From assembly GCA_902801205.1 (NCBI GenBank), contig CADCHE010000009.1, positions 1 through 64,000 of the forward strand: a stretch of DNA of 64,000 nucleotides, written 5' to 3'. The position numbers were made by a program, and so were the translations under genes. Below the pieces are notes generated by a model. That model saw nothing but the letters and a program-made list of their open reading frames with translations, had not been told where the DNA came from and ran no database searches. Position 1 is the stretch's first letter. Every line of letters begins with the position of its first letter. Shown one piece after another: positions 8,054 through 16,211 of this stretch. Source of the stretch: an uncultured Bacteroidia bacterium. GTDB lineage: Bacteria; Bacteroidota; Bacteroidia; Bacteroidales; UBA932.

Positions 8054-8377
8054 TCAGGAAAGGGTTTTCAGACCGACGATGGACGCGATCAGCGTCGTGA
8101 TGAAGAACAGCCGCCAGAAACCGGCCGGTTCCTTGAAGACGAGGATGCCGACCAGCACAGTCCCTACGGCTCCGATGCCGGTCCAGACCGGGTAGGCCGT
8201 TCCGATGGGAATCGTCCGGCTGGCTTTGGCCAGCAGCAGCATGCTGAGGGCGGAAATGACGACGAATCCGGCATACCAGGCGGCGGATTCCCAACCGGCC
8301 GCCAGTTTCGCCTTGCCGAGACAGAAGGTAAATCCGCATTCACACAGCCCGGCGACGATCAGAATGATCCAGTTCAT
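8054..8377 (-). CDS. gdx: SMR-family exporter, SugE/Gdx-like
   Basis: The 107-residue protein has four transmembrane helices, the essential membrane Glu at position 13 (in AGLCECGF), and the hallmark PIGTAYPVWTGIGAVGT of the SugE/Gdx branch, which exports guanidinium. The start ATG 8377 is supported by a TATCTTTG promoter element at 8440-8447 that would fall inside any longer reading. The leader between promoter and start is structured. Distinguishing Gdx from a quaternary-ammonium exporter needs phylogeny. Confidence 0.85.
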   Translation of the reverse strand: MNWIILIVAGLCECGFTFCLGKAKLAAGWESAAWYAGFVVISALSMLLLAKASRTIPIGTAYPVWTGIGAVGTVLVGILVFKEPAGFWRLFFITTLIASIVGLKTLS

Positions 8378-8386
8378 ATACTTTTT

Positions 8387-8438
8387 GCTGTCCTTTCCGA
8401 GGGCTGCAGCGATACCCGGCGTCTCCTTCCGAGGACGC
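8387..8438 (-). promoter_or_regulatory. Tandem-hairpin leader of the SMR exporter
   Basis: Read on the minus strand, hairpin 1 (8438-8419) has GCGTC/GACGC outer pairs and hairpin 2 (8410-8387) has GCTG/CAGC outer pairs. Both present the same element CCTCGGAA(A)GGA, a CCT/AGG stem with a CGGA loop. Two similar hairpins ahead of a gdx-like gene recall guanidine-II riboswitches, but the ACGR loops of that class are absent. It is a candidate cis-regulatory RNA of unknown class. Confidence 0.4.
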
Positions 8439-8439
8439 G

Positions 8440-8470
8440 CAAAGATACTTTTTTTCTTCCGGACGGGCAA
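8440..8470 (-). promoter_or_regulatory. Promoter of the SMR exporter
   Basis: On the minus strand TTG (8470-8468), a 20-base spacer and TATCTTTG (8447-8440) fit the Bacteroidota -33/-7 consensus, predicting a leader of about 55 bases. Confidence 0.6.
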
Positions 8471-8602
8471 GAACCACCCGGCCACGCACTTTCCTGCCGT
8501 TTTTGCACGCGAAGGGCCGCCCGTGTCCCGAAAAATGCCTTATTATTGGAGTGCAGGATACGAAAAAAGGGGATTGTAATATGAAGTAACGAAGAATTGA
8601 TG

Positions 8603-8610
8603 TACCTTTG
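8603..8610 (+). promoter_or_regulatory. -7 element of the Na/Pi fusion gene
   Basis: TACCTTTG ends 4 bases before ATG 8615, so the transcript would be leaderless or nearly so. This also argues against the in-frame ATGs at 8597 and 8600. Confidence 0.55.
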
Positions 8611-8614
8611 CAGT

Positions 8615-10570
8615 ATGATTCTTACCCTGTTTAAACTCCTGGGCAGCATCGCCTTGCTGATGTACGGCATGAAGGTGATGAGCGAAGCCCTCCAGAAGAT
8701 GGCCGGCCCCGGTTTGCGGCACATCCTCGGCGCAATGACGACGAACCGTTTCACTGGTGTGCTGACCGGCATGCTCATCTGTGTCGCGGTGCAGTCTTCC
8801 GCCGCTACGACGGTCATGACGGTCTCTTTCGTGAACGCCGCTTTGCTGACTCTGTCGCAGGCCATTTCGGTGATCATGGGGGCCAACATCGGCACGACGC
8901 TCTCCGCTTGGATCATGTCCGCCGGCTTCTCCTTCAACATCTCCAACCTGGTCTGGCCGGTGTTCCTGGTGGCCGTCATCCTGATCCAGACGCGGAAGCA
9001 CCGCTACCTGGGAGACTTCCTGTTCGGTCTTTCGTTCATGTTCTTTGCGCTGGGGACGCTCAATGTCACCGGCCGGGAGATGGACCTCGCACACAACGAG
9101 AGCGTTGTTTCGTTCTTCTCGTCGTTTGACTCCGGCAGTTACTGGACCATCCTGCTCTTCATCCTGATCGGCAGCGTGCTGACCTGCATCGCACAGTCTT
9201 CCGCCGCCCTGATGGCCATCACGATGGTGCTCTGCACGACCGGCGTACTGACGATTTACCAGGGCATCGCCCTGGTCATGGGTGAGAATATCGGTACGAC
9301 GGTGACGGCGAACATCGCAGCCCTGTCGGCCAACACGCAAGCCCGGCGCGCAGCCCTTGCGCACTTGGTATTCAACGTTTTCGGCGTCTTCTGGATGCTC
9401 TTCCTCTTCTATCCGTTCGTGAATACGGCCTGCCGGCTGGTAGACGTGGATCCGCTGTCTTCTTCGCAGAGTCCTGCCCGCCTGTCCTTCGTGCTGGCGA
9501 CTTTCCATACGTTGTTCAATGTGACCAACACCTTGATCCTGATCTGGTTCATTCCGCAGATGGAGAAACTGGTCAGCCGGATCATCCCCCAGAAGGAGGG
9601 CGAGGACGGCTTCAGGCTGCGCTATATCCAGAGCGGTATCATGAAGACACCGGAAATCGGCGTCCTCCAGGCGCAGAAGGAGACGGAACTCTTCGCGCAG
9701 CGGATGCAGCAGATGTTCCTGGAGGTGCGTGACCTGTACCAGACCGCGGATGCGGACGCCTTCGAGAAGAAACTGGCCAGGGTCCGTGAGATGGAGGAGA
9801 TGAGCGACCGGCTGGAGAGCGAGATCGGCGGTTTCCTGGCACAGGTCGGAAATGCCCACCTGAGCGACGACACCAAGCGGAAGGTGCGCGGACTGCTCCG
9901 CGGCGTCAGCGAACTGGAGAGCATCGGCGACAGCCTCTTCAACCTGGCCCGGACCATCGACCGGAAACGCACTCAGAAGGCAGTCTTCCCTGCGTCGCAG
10001 GAGGAGGGGATCGACGAAATGTTCACGCTTCTTAACGATGCGATGGAGAACATGGTGCTCGTTCTGAAGGGAACCGGCGACAACGAGACTTCGCTCGACC
10101 TGGAGAACCGCATCGATGCTCTTCGCACGAAACTGCGGAACCAGAATACCGTCGACGTCGACGAGGGCGTCTACAGCTTTGCGGTCGGTACGATTTTCAC
10201 CGACCTTGTCCGCGAATGCGAGAAATGCGGCGATTATGTCATCAATGTCGTCGAGTCCAAGATGGGCAAGCGCGACAATACGCCTGAATCCGGCAATCTC
10301 CAGATCGATGTCACCAGGAAGGAGGCCTTCATCGACGGGGATGTGCTCGACCTTACGAAGACGGAGTTCGAACTACTCAGCCTCCTGGCATCGAATCCGG
10401 GCCGCATTTTCTCCCGCGCCGAGTTGTTGGAACTGGTCTGGCCGAAAGACTCCGCTGCCGGCGAACGGGATGTCGATGCCTGCATCCGCCGGGTCCGGAT
10501 CACGCTGGGGAACCTGGCGGACCGCATCCGTTCCGATGGTGGATACGGTTATTATTATGATTATGACTGA
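8615..10570 (+). CDS. Na/Pi cotransporter fused to PhoU-like domain and OmpR-type winged helix
   Basis: The 651-residue protein has three parts. Residues 1-325 form the duplicated Na/phosphate cotransporter with the QSSA signature twice (60-63 and 194-197), each followed by a MGANIGTT or MGENIGTT motif. Residues 350-550 form PhoU-like helical bundles. Residues about 563-651 form a winged helix of the OmpR/PhoB effector type: DLTKTEFELLSLLA, NPGRIFSRAELLELVW, then the recognition helix RDVDACIRRVR and a final GGYGYYY hairpin. The first two parts are normal for the family; the DNA-binding tail is not. It suggests a membrane-tethered regulator that senses phosphate flux, analogous in layout to ToxR or CadC but with a transporter as sensor. 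No frameshift or stop separates the parts. Confidence 0.88.
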   Translation: MILTLFKLLGSIALLMYGMKVMSEALQKMAGPGLRHILGAMTTNRFTGVLTGMLICVAVQSSAATTVMTVSFVNAALLTLSQAISVIMGANIGTTLSAWIMSAGFSFNISNLVWPVFLVAVILIQTRKHRYLGDFLFGLSFMFFALGTLNVTGREMDLAHNESVVSFFSSFDSGSYWTILLFILIGSVLTCIAQSSAALMAITMVLCTTGVLTIYQGIALVMGENIGTTVTANIAALSANTQARRAALAHLVFNVFGVFWMLFLFYPFVNTACRLVDVDPLSSSQSPARLSFVLATFHTLFNVTNTLILIWFIPQMEKLVSRIIPQKEGEDGFRLRYIQSGIMKTPEIGVLQAQKETELFAQRMQQMFLEVRDLYQTADADAFEKKLARVREMEEMSDRLESEIGGFLAQVGNAHLSDDTKRKVRGLLRGVSELESIGDSLFNLARTIDRKRTQKAVFPASQEEGIDEMFTLLNDAMENMVLVLKGTGDNETSLDLENRIDALRTKLRNQNTVDVDEGVYSFAVGTIFTDLVRECEKCGDYVINVVESKMGKRDNTPESGNLQIDVTRKEAFIDGDVLDLTKTEFELLSLLASNPGRIFSRAELLELVWPKDSAAGERDVDACIRRVRITLGNLADRIRSDGGYGYYYDYD

Positions 10571-10576
10571 TTTCCG

Positions 10577-11623
10577 ATGAAGACGACTGCAAGAATCGGC
10601 CTGCTGATGCTCGCCCTGCTGTCTTTTTTCTCCTGCAAGGCGTATACGGACCTGTCGGTCGATGCTTTCGGGAAGATGCTTTCCGACGACACCTCCGTCC
10701 AACTCGTCGATGTTCGGACGGCGGAGGAATTCGCGGAGGGGCATATCGCCCGGGCCGCCCTGCTTGACTGGAAGGGCGAGGGGTTCCTCGACAAAGCCCG
10801 TGCGCTCCTGGATCCGTCCCGTCCCGTGCTGGTCTACTGCCGCAGCGGACGCCGGAGTGCGGAGGCGGCGAAGGCATTGTCAAAGGCTTCGTTCCGGGTT
10901 TTCAACCTCCGGGGTGGTTACCTCGCCTGGACCGGTGCCGGATGCCCGGTCACCCGCTACGAAGTGGAGCGCTTCCTGACTCCGGGCGGGCACCCCGTAG
11001 ACATCACCCTCATCAAGCATGGCAGCCTCGCCATCTCCTGCATGGGGCTTTCCATCCAGGTTGACCCTGTCGAGGAATTCGGCAAGCATACCGACTATGC
11101 GTCGGAATTCCCGAAGGCGGATCTCATCCTGGTGACGCACGAGCATCCGGACCATCTGGAAGCGAAGACGATCGAAGTCCTTTCCGGGGAGCACACGCGT
11201 CTGCTGCTGAACGCCACGTCCGCGGGAATCCTCGGCAGGGGAGAGGTCCTTGCCAACGGCGACAGCCTGACCCTTTCCGAAGGCATCGCCCTGAAAGCCG
11301 TTCCGGCGTACAACACGACACCCGGGCGCGAGCGATTCCATCCCAAAGGGAACGGAAACGGCTATGTGCTGACCATCGACGGGCTGCGCATCTACATTGC
11401 CGGTGACACGGAGGATATTCCGGAAATGGCTGACCTGAAGGCGATTGACGTGGCTTTCCTGCCGGTCAACCAACCTTTCACGATGACGGTCGACCAGTGT
11501 GTCGCCGCCGTCGGCCGATTCGCTCCCAAGGTGCTCATCCCTTACCACTTCAGCCAGACCGACCTGAGCGGGCTTCCCGGGCGGCTTCCGCAGACGGATG
11601 TCCGTCTCCGCCAGATGCAGTAA
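10577..11623 (+). CDS. Rhodanese-metallo-beta-lactamase fusion lipoprotein
   Basis: A lipoprotein signal (LLSFFSC, Cys20) precedes a rhodanese domain (about 24-125) with the active-site loop CRSGRRS starting at Cys88 and LVDVRTAEEF before it. An UlaG-like metallo-beta-lactamase fold follows (about 140-348) with HEHPDH at 188-193, a later GDTED and a C-terminal His (PYHFS). The pair suggests sulfane-sulfur or thioester/lactone chemistry outside the cytoplasm, but the substrate is unknown. It starts 6 bases after the Na/Pi fusion gene, so the two may be co-transcribed. Confidence 0.82.
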   Translation: MKTTARIGLLMLALLSFFSCKAYTDLSVDAFGKMLSDDTSVQLVDVRTAEEFAEGHIARAALLDWKGEGFLDKARALLDPSRPVLVYCRSGRRSAEAAKALSKASFRVFNLRGGYLAWTGAGCPVTRYEVERFLTPGGHPVDITLIKHGSLAISCMGLSIQVDPVEEFGKHTDYASEFPKADLILVTHEHPDHLEAKTIEVLSGEHTRLLLNATSAGILGRGEVLANGDSLTLSEGIALKAVPAYNTTPGRERFHPKGNGNGYVLTIDGLRIYIAGDTEDIPEMADLKAIDVAFLPVNQPFTMTVDQCVAAVGRFAPKVLIPYHFSQTDLSGLPGRLPQTDVRLRQMQ

Positions 11624-11643
11624 TCTTTCCTGCAGCGCGGGTC

Positions 11644-12582
11644 ATGCCCCATCTCGGAGAAATCATTTCGCTCGTCGTGGCTGTCCTCTGGACGGCGACG
11701 GCGTTGTTTTCGGACGAGGCGAGCCGGCGGATCGGCTCCCTGTCGGCGAACGTGGTCCGGCTCTCCCTGGCATCGGTCTTTCTCGGACTCCTGCTCTGGG
11801 TGACGCTCGGCCGGCCCTGGCCGGTGTTCGCCGATGGAAAGACCTGGCTGTGGCTTGCCCTTTCCGCCCTGGTGGGCTATGTGTTCGGAGACTGGTGCCT
11901 GTTCAACTGCTATCTCAGCATCGGCGCGCGTTTCGGACAGCTGTTCATGACGCTTGCCCCGCCCATCGCCGCCATCGCCGGCTGGATGCTGCTCGGCGAA
12001 CGGCTCCGTCCGACGATCTGGCTCGCGATGGCCGTGACGCTCGGCGGTATCGCCCTTTCCATCCTCGGACGGGAGAGCGGTGAAAGGCGGCTGACGTTCA
12101 CCCTCCCGTTCAAGGGCATCCTGCTGGGCCTTGGCGCCGGACTGGGGCAGGGTTTCGGCTTGGTCCTGAGCAAGATCGGATTGCAGCATTATTCTGCGGC
12201 CCTGCCCGTGGACGTTCCTTCCTCGATGGGGGCGATGCTTCCGTTCGCTTCCACGATGGTCCGCGCCCTGGTCGGGGCGGCGGGTTTCCTGCTGCTGATG
12301 GTCATCCGCCGGGAGGTCCCCCTCCTGCGTGCGGCCGTCCACGACCGGAAGGGCATGTCCTATGCGCTTGGCATGACCCTGTTCGGCCCCGTTCTCGGCG
12401 TTTCCCTGTCGTTGATGGCCGTCCAGTACACCGATGCCGGCATCGCCTCGACGCTGATGGCCCTGACGCCCATCCTGATCCTGCTTCCTTCCGCCCTGCT
12501 CTATCGGCAGCGGATCCGCCCGAAAGAATGGATCGGCGCATGGGTCAGCATACTCGGGGTGGCGCTGTTTTTCCTGCTCTGA
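11644..12582 (+). CDS. EamA/DMT-family transporter
   Basis: The 312-residue product has about ten transmembrane helices in two EamA halves, beginning MPHLGEIISLVVAVLWT, with the LLGERLRPTIWLAM and RIRPKEWIGAWVSILGVALF motifs that end each half. DMT carriers export or import small metabolites, and the substrate cannot be read here. The ATG at 11644 is chosen because the longer frame overlaps the preceding gene and lacks a hydrophobic start. It follows that gene by 20 bases. Confidence 0.85.
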   Translation: MPHLGEIISLVVAVLWTATALFSDEASRRIGSLSANVVRLSLASVFLGLLLWVTLGRPWPVFADGKTWLWLALSALVGYVFGDWCLFNCYLSIGARFGQLFMTLAPPIAAIAGWMLLGERLRPTIWLAMAVTLGGIALSILGRESGERRLTFTLPFKGILLGLGAGLGQGFGLVLSKIGLQHYSAALPVDVPSSMGAMLPFASTMVRALVGAAGFLLLMVIRREVPLLRAAVHDRKGMSYALGMTLFGPVLGVSLSLMAVQYTDAGIASTLMALTPILILLPSALLYRQRIRPKEWIGAWVSILGVALFFLL

Positions 12583-12595
12583 CGGTAGAAATGCA

Positions 12596-12626
12596 TTGCA
12601 GGATTGTAGAATAATGCATAAATTTG
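12596..12626 (+). promoter_or_regulatory. Promoter of DUF486 gene
   Basis: TTG (12596-12598), 20 bases, then TAAATTTG (12619-12626) match the Bacteroidota consensus well. The ATG is at 12658. Confidence 0.65.
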
Positions 12627-12657
12627 TCGCCCGTTACCGTTCTTCAACGTAAAGCGT

Positions 12658-13026
12658 ATGCAAGGAATCTGGACCGTGGTCATGCTGGTCTTTTCGAACA
12701 TTTTCATGACCTTTGCCTGGTATGGGCATCTCAAACTCAATGAAATGAAGATTTCGACCGGCTGGCCGTTGATCCTCGTCATCCTTTTTTCCTGGGGCAT
12801 CGCCTTCTTCGAATATTGTCTTACCGTACCTGCCAACCGGATCGGCTTCGCCGGCAACGGCGGCCCTTTCAGCCTGCTGCAACTGAAGGTGATCCAGGAA
12901 GTGATTTCGCTGACCGTGTTCACCTGCATCGTCATGTTCGTGTTCCGAGGAGAGTCCATCCACTGGAACCACATCGCAGCCTTCGCATGCCTGGTGCTGG
13001 CTGTTTTCTTCGTTTTCTTGAAATAA
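12658..13026 (+). CDS. DUF486 (DMT superfamily) membrane protein
   Basis: The 122-residue protein has four transmembrane helices and the DUF486 signatures FMTFAWYGHLK, FFEYCLTVPANRIG and LLQLKVIQEVISL. The length is normal for the family. These small drug/metabolite-transporter relatives have no assigned substrate. A clean promoter lies upstream, so it is probably transcribed alone or with the small outer-membrane protein 24 bases downstream. Confidence 0.85.
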   Translation: MQGIWTVVMLVFSNIFMTFAWYGHLKLNEMKISTGWPLILVILFSWGIAFFEYCLTVPANRIGFAGNGGPFSLLQLKVIQEVISLTVFTCIVMFVFRGESIHWNHIAAFACLVLAVFFVFLK

Positions 13027-13050
13027 ATTCAATCAAATAGGATTCTTAAA

Positions 13051-13746
13051 ATGAAAAAGCTACTCTTGCTTGCCGCTGCGCTTCTTGTCGCCGGCCCTGT
13101 CTTCGCCCAGCCTTCCAAGGATGGAGACACCGTTATTGCCTCTTCCGAAGATGGAAAGTTCATTTTCAGCGGATTAGAACATGTCGGATACGGCTATCAT
13201 TACATGAGTGATGCGACGTACGACGTCTCGGCCAGTGAGGAACTCTTCTACAACTTGCTCAATTTCTCTTATTTCCCGGCCCCTTCTTTCGGTTTCACGC
13301 TGGGAATCGATTACGAATTCAACATTTTCTCTTCCGAGAAGAGCGCCTTCATCCTCGATGGGACAAACAAGGTCCAGACCGTTGACTTCTCGACCGTCCT
13401 TTCGGAAACCGCAGCCCGCCGGCAGCGCAGTTCACTCCTTTTCCACACCATCAATTTCCCGTTGATGGCCTGCGTCCGCCTCGGATCCTTCGGTATTGCA
13501 GCCGGTGCGGAAGCCAGCCTCAATTTCGGGGGTTCCGTCCGTTATAAGTACAAGAATGGCGACATCAAGTACAAGGTCGCTCACCGCAAGGCGGAACTTG
13601 AACCGTTCACGTATGGCCTGGTTGCGCGGATTTCCTATGAGGAAGTCGGTATCTACGGGAAATTCTATCCGAAGTCGTCGAAGGTGCTTCCGGATGGCAG
13701 TGTGGACCTGAACTATTTCACGATCGGCGTCCAGCTCGGCTTCTAG
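13051..13746 (+). CDS. Small outer-membrane beta-barrel-like protein
   Basis: A Sec signal peptide (cleavage near VFAQP) is followed by about 210 residues with alternating hydrophobic beta strands (for example SFGFTLGIDYEFNIF and TYGLVARISYEEVGIY) and a C-terminal Phe (FTIGVQLGF), as expected for an outer-membrane barrel substrate of BAM. There is no closer family match. Its TAG stop shares the palindrome CTAG with the stop of the converging ftcD-like gene. Confidence 0.65.
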   Translation: MKKLLLLAAALLVAGPVFAQPSKDGDTVIASSEDGKFIFSGLEHVGYGYHYMSDATYDVSASEELFYNLLNFSYFPAPSFGFTLGIDYEFNIFSSEKSAFILDGTNKVQTVDFSTVLSETAARRQRSSLLFHTINFPLMACVRLGSFGIAAGAEASLNFGGSVRYKYKNGDIKYKVAHRKAELEPFTYGLVARISYEEVGIYGKFYPKSSKVLPDGSVDLNYFTIGVQLGF

Positions 13747-14801
13747 GCATCCCGCTGTGTGGCTGTAGGGGCCTGCAGCACTTTCTTCCGCAGGTCGAAA
13801 GGACGCAGGTCGTCCAGCCCCATGCACCGGACTGCTTCTTGCATCCATTGTCCGTCCGTCCGGGCGGGCAATGTTTTTTCTGTCCCTTCACCGATGAAGT
13901 GTCGCCCGGCATCGATGAGGGCGCGTGCGGGAACGAGTCCGACGATTTCCGTGCCGGTCACGTGTACGCCGCGGGCCTCCGCCGCCCGGCAGACGGTCTC
14001 ATAGGCGGTATGCAGGGGGGTGGCATCCATGTCGGTGATGTTCATCGAGACCTGTGCGATGCCGTATTCTTCGATGTACCATCCGAGCGCCTTGCAGCCT
14101 TTCAGCGGGCCGCCCGACCAGTGGACCGTACCATCGGCGTCCACCGTCTTGCGCCCCCGTTCGCGGACATCGCAGGCGATTTCGTGCGCCACCGGAACGG
14201 AGGTCGTATCGAGGTTGAAGTTGACGGCGATCAGGAATTTCCGGGCGCCGATGCAGATGGCACCGCTCCGGGCGACCCGCTCGTCGTAACGGTCCGGACC
14301 GAAGTCCGGTGCCAGGCGCGGGTCGGCCATCTTGCGGGGCAGTGATTCGTATTCTCCCGCCCGGCAGACGGCCAGGTTCCGGCGCTCCGGCTTCAGCGCG
14401 GCGGCTTCGTAGCAGTAAGAGGGGATCCCGAGGGTGCGGGCGATCCGTTCCGCCAGTTCCCGGGCCAGCTGTGCGCATTCTTCCAGGGTGATGCCCTGGA
14501 CAGGAATCAGCGGCAGGACATCGCAGGCGCCCTGCCGTGGATGCGTGCCGTGGTGCAGGCGCATGTCGATGGCCTGGGCGGCGTACCGGACGCCCTGGTA
14601 GGCAGCTTCCACGACCGCCTCCGGACTGCCGGTGAACGTGTATACGGTCCGGCCGGCGGCCTCTCCCGGGTCTATGTCAAGCAGGTTGACGGCTTTCCCA
14701 TCGGGGGTGCGGGCGCCTGCAATCGCGGCGGCGATGCCGTCGATCACCGCACGGTTCTTCCCCTCACTGAAGTTGGGGACGCATTCGATGATTCTTTCCA
14801 T
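13743..14801 (-). CDS. ftcD: Glutamate formimidoyltransferase
   Basis: The sequence opens MERIIECVPNFSEGKN, the family signature, and contains the folate-site phrases MRLHHGTHPRQGACDV, FLIAVNFNLDTT and QVSMNITD. It transfers the formimino group from formiminoglutamate to tetrahydrofolate in histidine degradation. The 352 residues cover both transferase subdomains but lack the cyclodeaminase half found in vertebrate FTCD, as usual in bacteria. ATG 14801 is chosen from the signature. It ends an operon with the transglutaminase (5 bases upstream) and epimerase; no other hut gene is near. Confidence 0.9.
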   Translation of the reverse strand: MERIIECVPNFSEGKNRAVIDGIAAAIAGARTPDGKAVNLLDIDPGEAAGRTVYTFTGSPEAVVEAAYQGVRYAAQAIDMRLHHGTHPRQGACDVLPLIPVQGITLEECAQLARELAERIARTLGIPSYCYEAAALKPERRNLAVCRAGEYESLPRKMADPRLAPDFGPDRYDERVARSGAICIGARKFLIAVNFNLDTTSVPVAHEIACDVRERGRKTVDADGTVHWSGGPLKGCKALGWYIEEYGIAQVSMNITDMDATPLHTAYETVCRAAEARGVHVTGTEIVGLVPARALIDAGRHFIGEGTEKTLPARTDGQWMQEAVRCMGLDDLRPFDLRKKVLQAPTATQRDA

Positions 14802-14806
14802 GCTGT

Positions 14807-16207
14807 TCAGTCCAGGTATTCGATGTCGAAATGGTACGACCATTGGTTGAAATAGAGGTTGCCGTAGTCCCATTCCACTTCACCGCGCTGGAAGTCGACG
14901 TTGTCGCTCCGCGGGAATATCTTCTTCGGGCTGAGTTCCTCGGCGAATCCGTTGTTGACCACCATCCGGTAGGGCTCGATCCCGCCCAGGAAGAAGGTGC
15001 CGCCGTACGGGGTGATGCCGAAGCTCTGGTCTACCGGCATCCAGCCCTTCCCTTCGAAGTAGATTTCCGCCCAGTCGTGCAGGTTCTGCGAGCCGGGATG
15101 CATCATCAGGCCGCTCTGCCAGCGGATGGGAATCCCCTTGCAGCGGCACAGCGCCATGAGCAGCAGGGTTTTCTGGCCACAGTCGCCGTGGCCGGCGTCG
15201 AGGACGTATTCCGGAATGTTCGGAATCGTGGAATACTCCCGGGCGGAGGCCCAGGGGAAGTTCCCGTCAATCCATGTGAAGAAGGCGAGCGCCTGCAGGT
15301 AGGGGTCGGTGATGCCGGCCGTCAGGGAGTCGGCCAGGTGCCGGATGCGTTCGGAGAAACGCAGGTGCGGTCCCTCTTCCGCCGTGTACCGCCGGTAGTC
15401 TTCATCGTCCGTCCGGTAGGGGAGCGCGTCCCCCGCCGCCATCGGATGCCATTCCCCGGAGGAGGTGTATTCGAAGACTTCGTGGAAGGTCGTCGGCCGG
15501 TCGCGGTGGGCCTTTCCTTCCATGTAGAGGCTGCTGTGCGCACAGGAGGGGTCGGAGAACGTGATCCGTTCCGCGGGAAGGGCCTTCCCGTCCACGCCGG
15601 CTTCGATGAAGCGGATGTCCCCCTGGCGGTCGGTGTCGGTGCGCGGATACGGCAGCCAGCAGCGGATCCGCTTCCCGGGCCGGAGCGTGTAGGCGGGTAC
15701 GGTCAGCGTGAAGGTGACGCGCATCCGCCGGGGTTCGGCAAGGTAGGGATTTCCCGTGGCGGCCGTGCCTTCGCCAAGGGCCTGCTCCACGCCGCGTCGG
15801 ATTGCCGGTATGGTCACCGCGTCGACGGCCTCGTGCCCGTTCAGGGGCGTCCCGCTTTTGGAAACGTCCCCGCCATCCGTCCGGGAGGCTTTGAGGGCGG
15901 CCAGTTCCGGGTCGATGCGGAACAGATTCGGTGCGGCCGCGTGGAAGTACATCGTGCGCCCGCCGATCTGCATCGATTCCAGTTTCCCTGCTTTCGTCCA
16001 GGCCTCTATCTGTTCGTCCGTTACGTCCGGAAGGTATTGGCTGATATAGGATTTGACTTCTTCCTGCGTGCGGTTGAAGTCCACGGCGATGCGCTGGGAA
16101 AGGTCGCGCTCCCAGGAGTAACCCGGATGCCGCTGCATGTACAGGGCGGCCGCCATCACTACCGCGACGGCAGCGAGGATCCACCCTTCTTTGATTTTCT
16201 TGGCCAT
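14807..16207 (-). CDS. Transglutaminase-like cysteine protease, exported
   Basis: A lysine-rich N-terminus and one hydrophobic helix (about 9-22) anchor or export the 466-residue protein. The papain-like transglutaminase core is near 340-410: DAGHGDCGQKTLL supplies the Cys, NLHDWAEIY the His and WMPVDQSF the Asp. The region before it is beta-rich with TLRPGKRIRCWLPYP. Relatives hydrolyse or crosslink peptides. Next to an exported dipeptide epimerase it may act on murein or dietary peptides. It lies 4 bases downstream of the epimerase. Confidence 0.8.
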   Translation of the reverse strand: MAKKIKEGWILAAVAVVMAAALYMQRHPGYSWERDLSQRIAVDFNRTQEEVKSYISQYLPDVTDEQIEAWTKAGKLESMQIGGRTMYFHAAAPNLFRIDPELAALKASRTDGGDVSKSGTPLNGHEAVDAVTIPAIRRGVEQALGEGTAATGNPYLAEPRRMRVTFTLTVPAYTLRPGKRIRCWLPYPRTDTDRQGDIRFIEAGVDGKALPAERITFSDPSCAHSSLYMEGKAHRDRPTTFHEVFEYTSSGEWHPMAAGDALPYRTDDEDYRRYTAEEGPHLRFSERIRHLADSLTAGITDPYLQALAFFTWIDGNFPWASAREYSTIPNIPEYVLDAGHGDCGQKTLLLMALCRCKGIPIRWQSGLMMHPGSQNLHDWAEIYFEGKGWMPVDQSFGITPYGGTFFLGGIEPYRMVVNNGFAEELSPKKIFPRSDNVDFQRGEVEWDYGNLYFNQWSYHFDIEYLD

Positions 16208-16211
16208 GATC

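Noticed and set aside
8387..8438. Guanidine-I, -II or -III riboswitch in the SMR leader
   Set aside because: The conserved loops and lengths of these classes are not present; I kept it as an unclassified structured leader.
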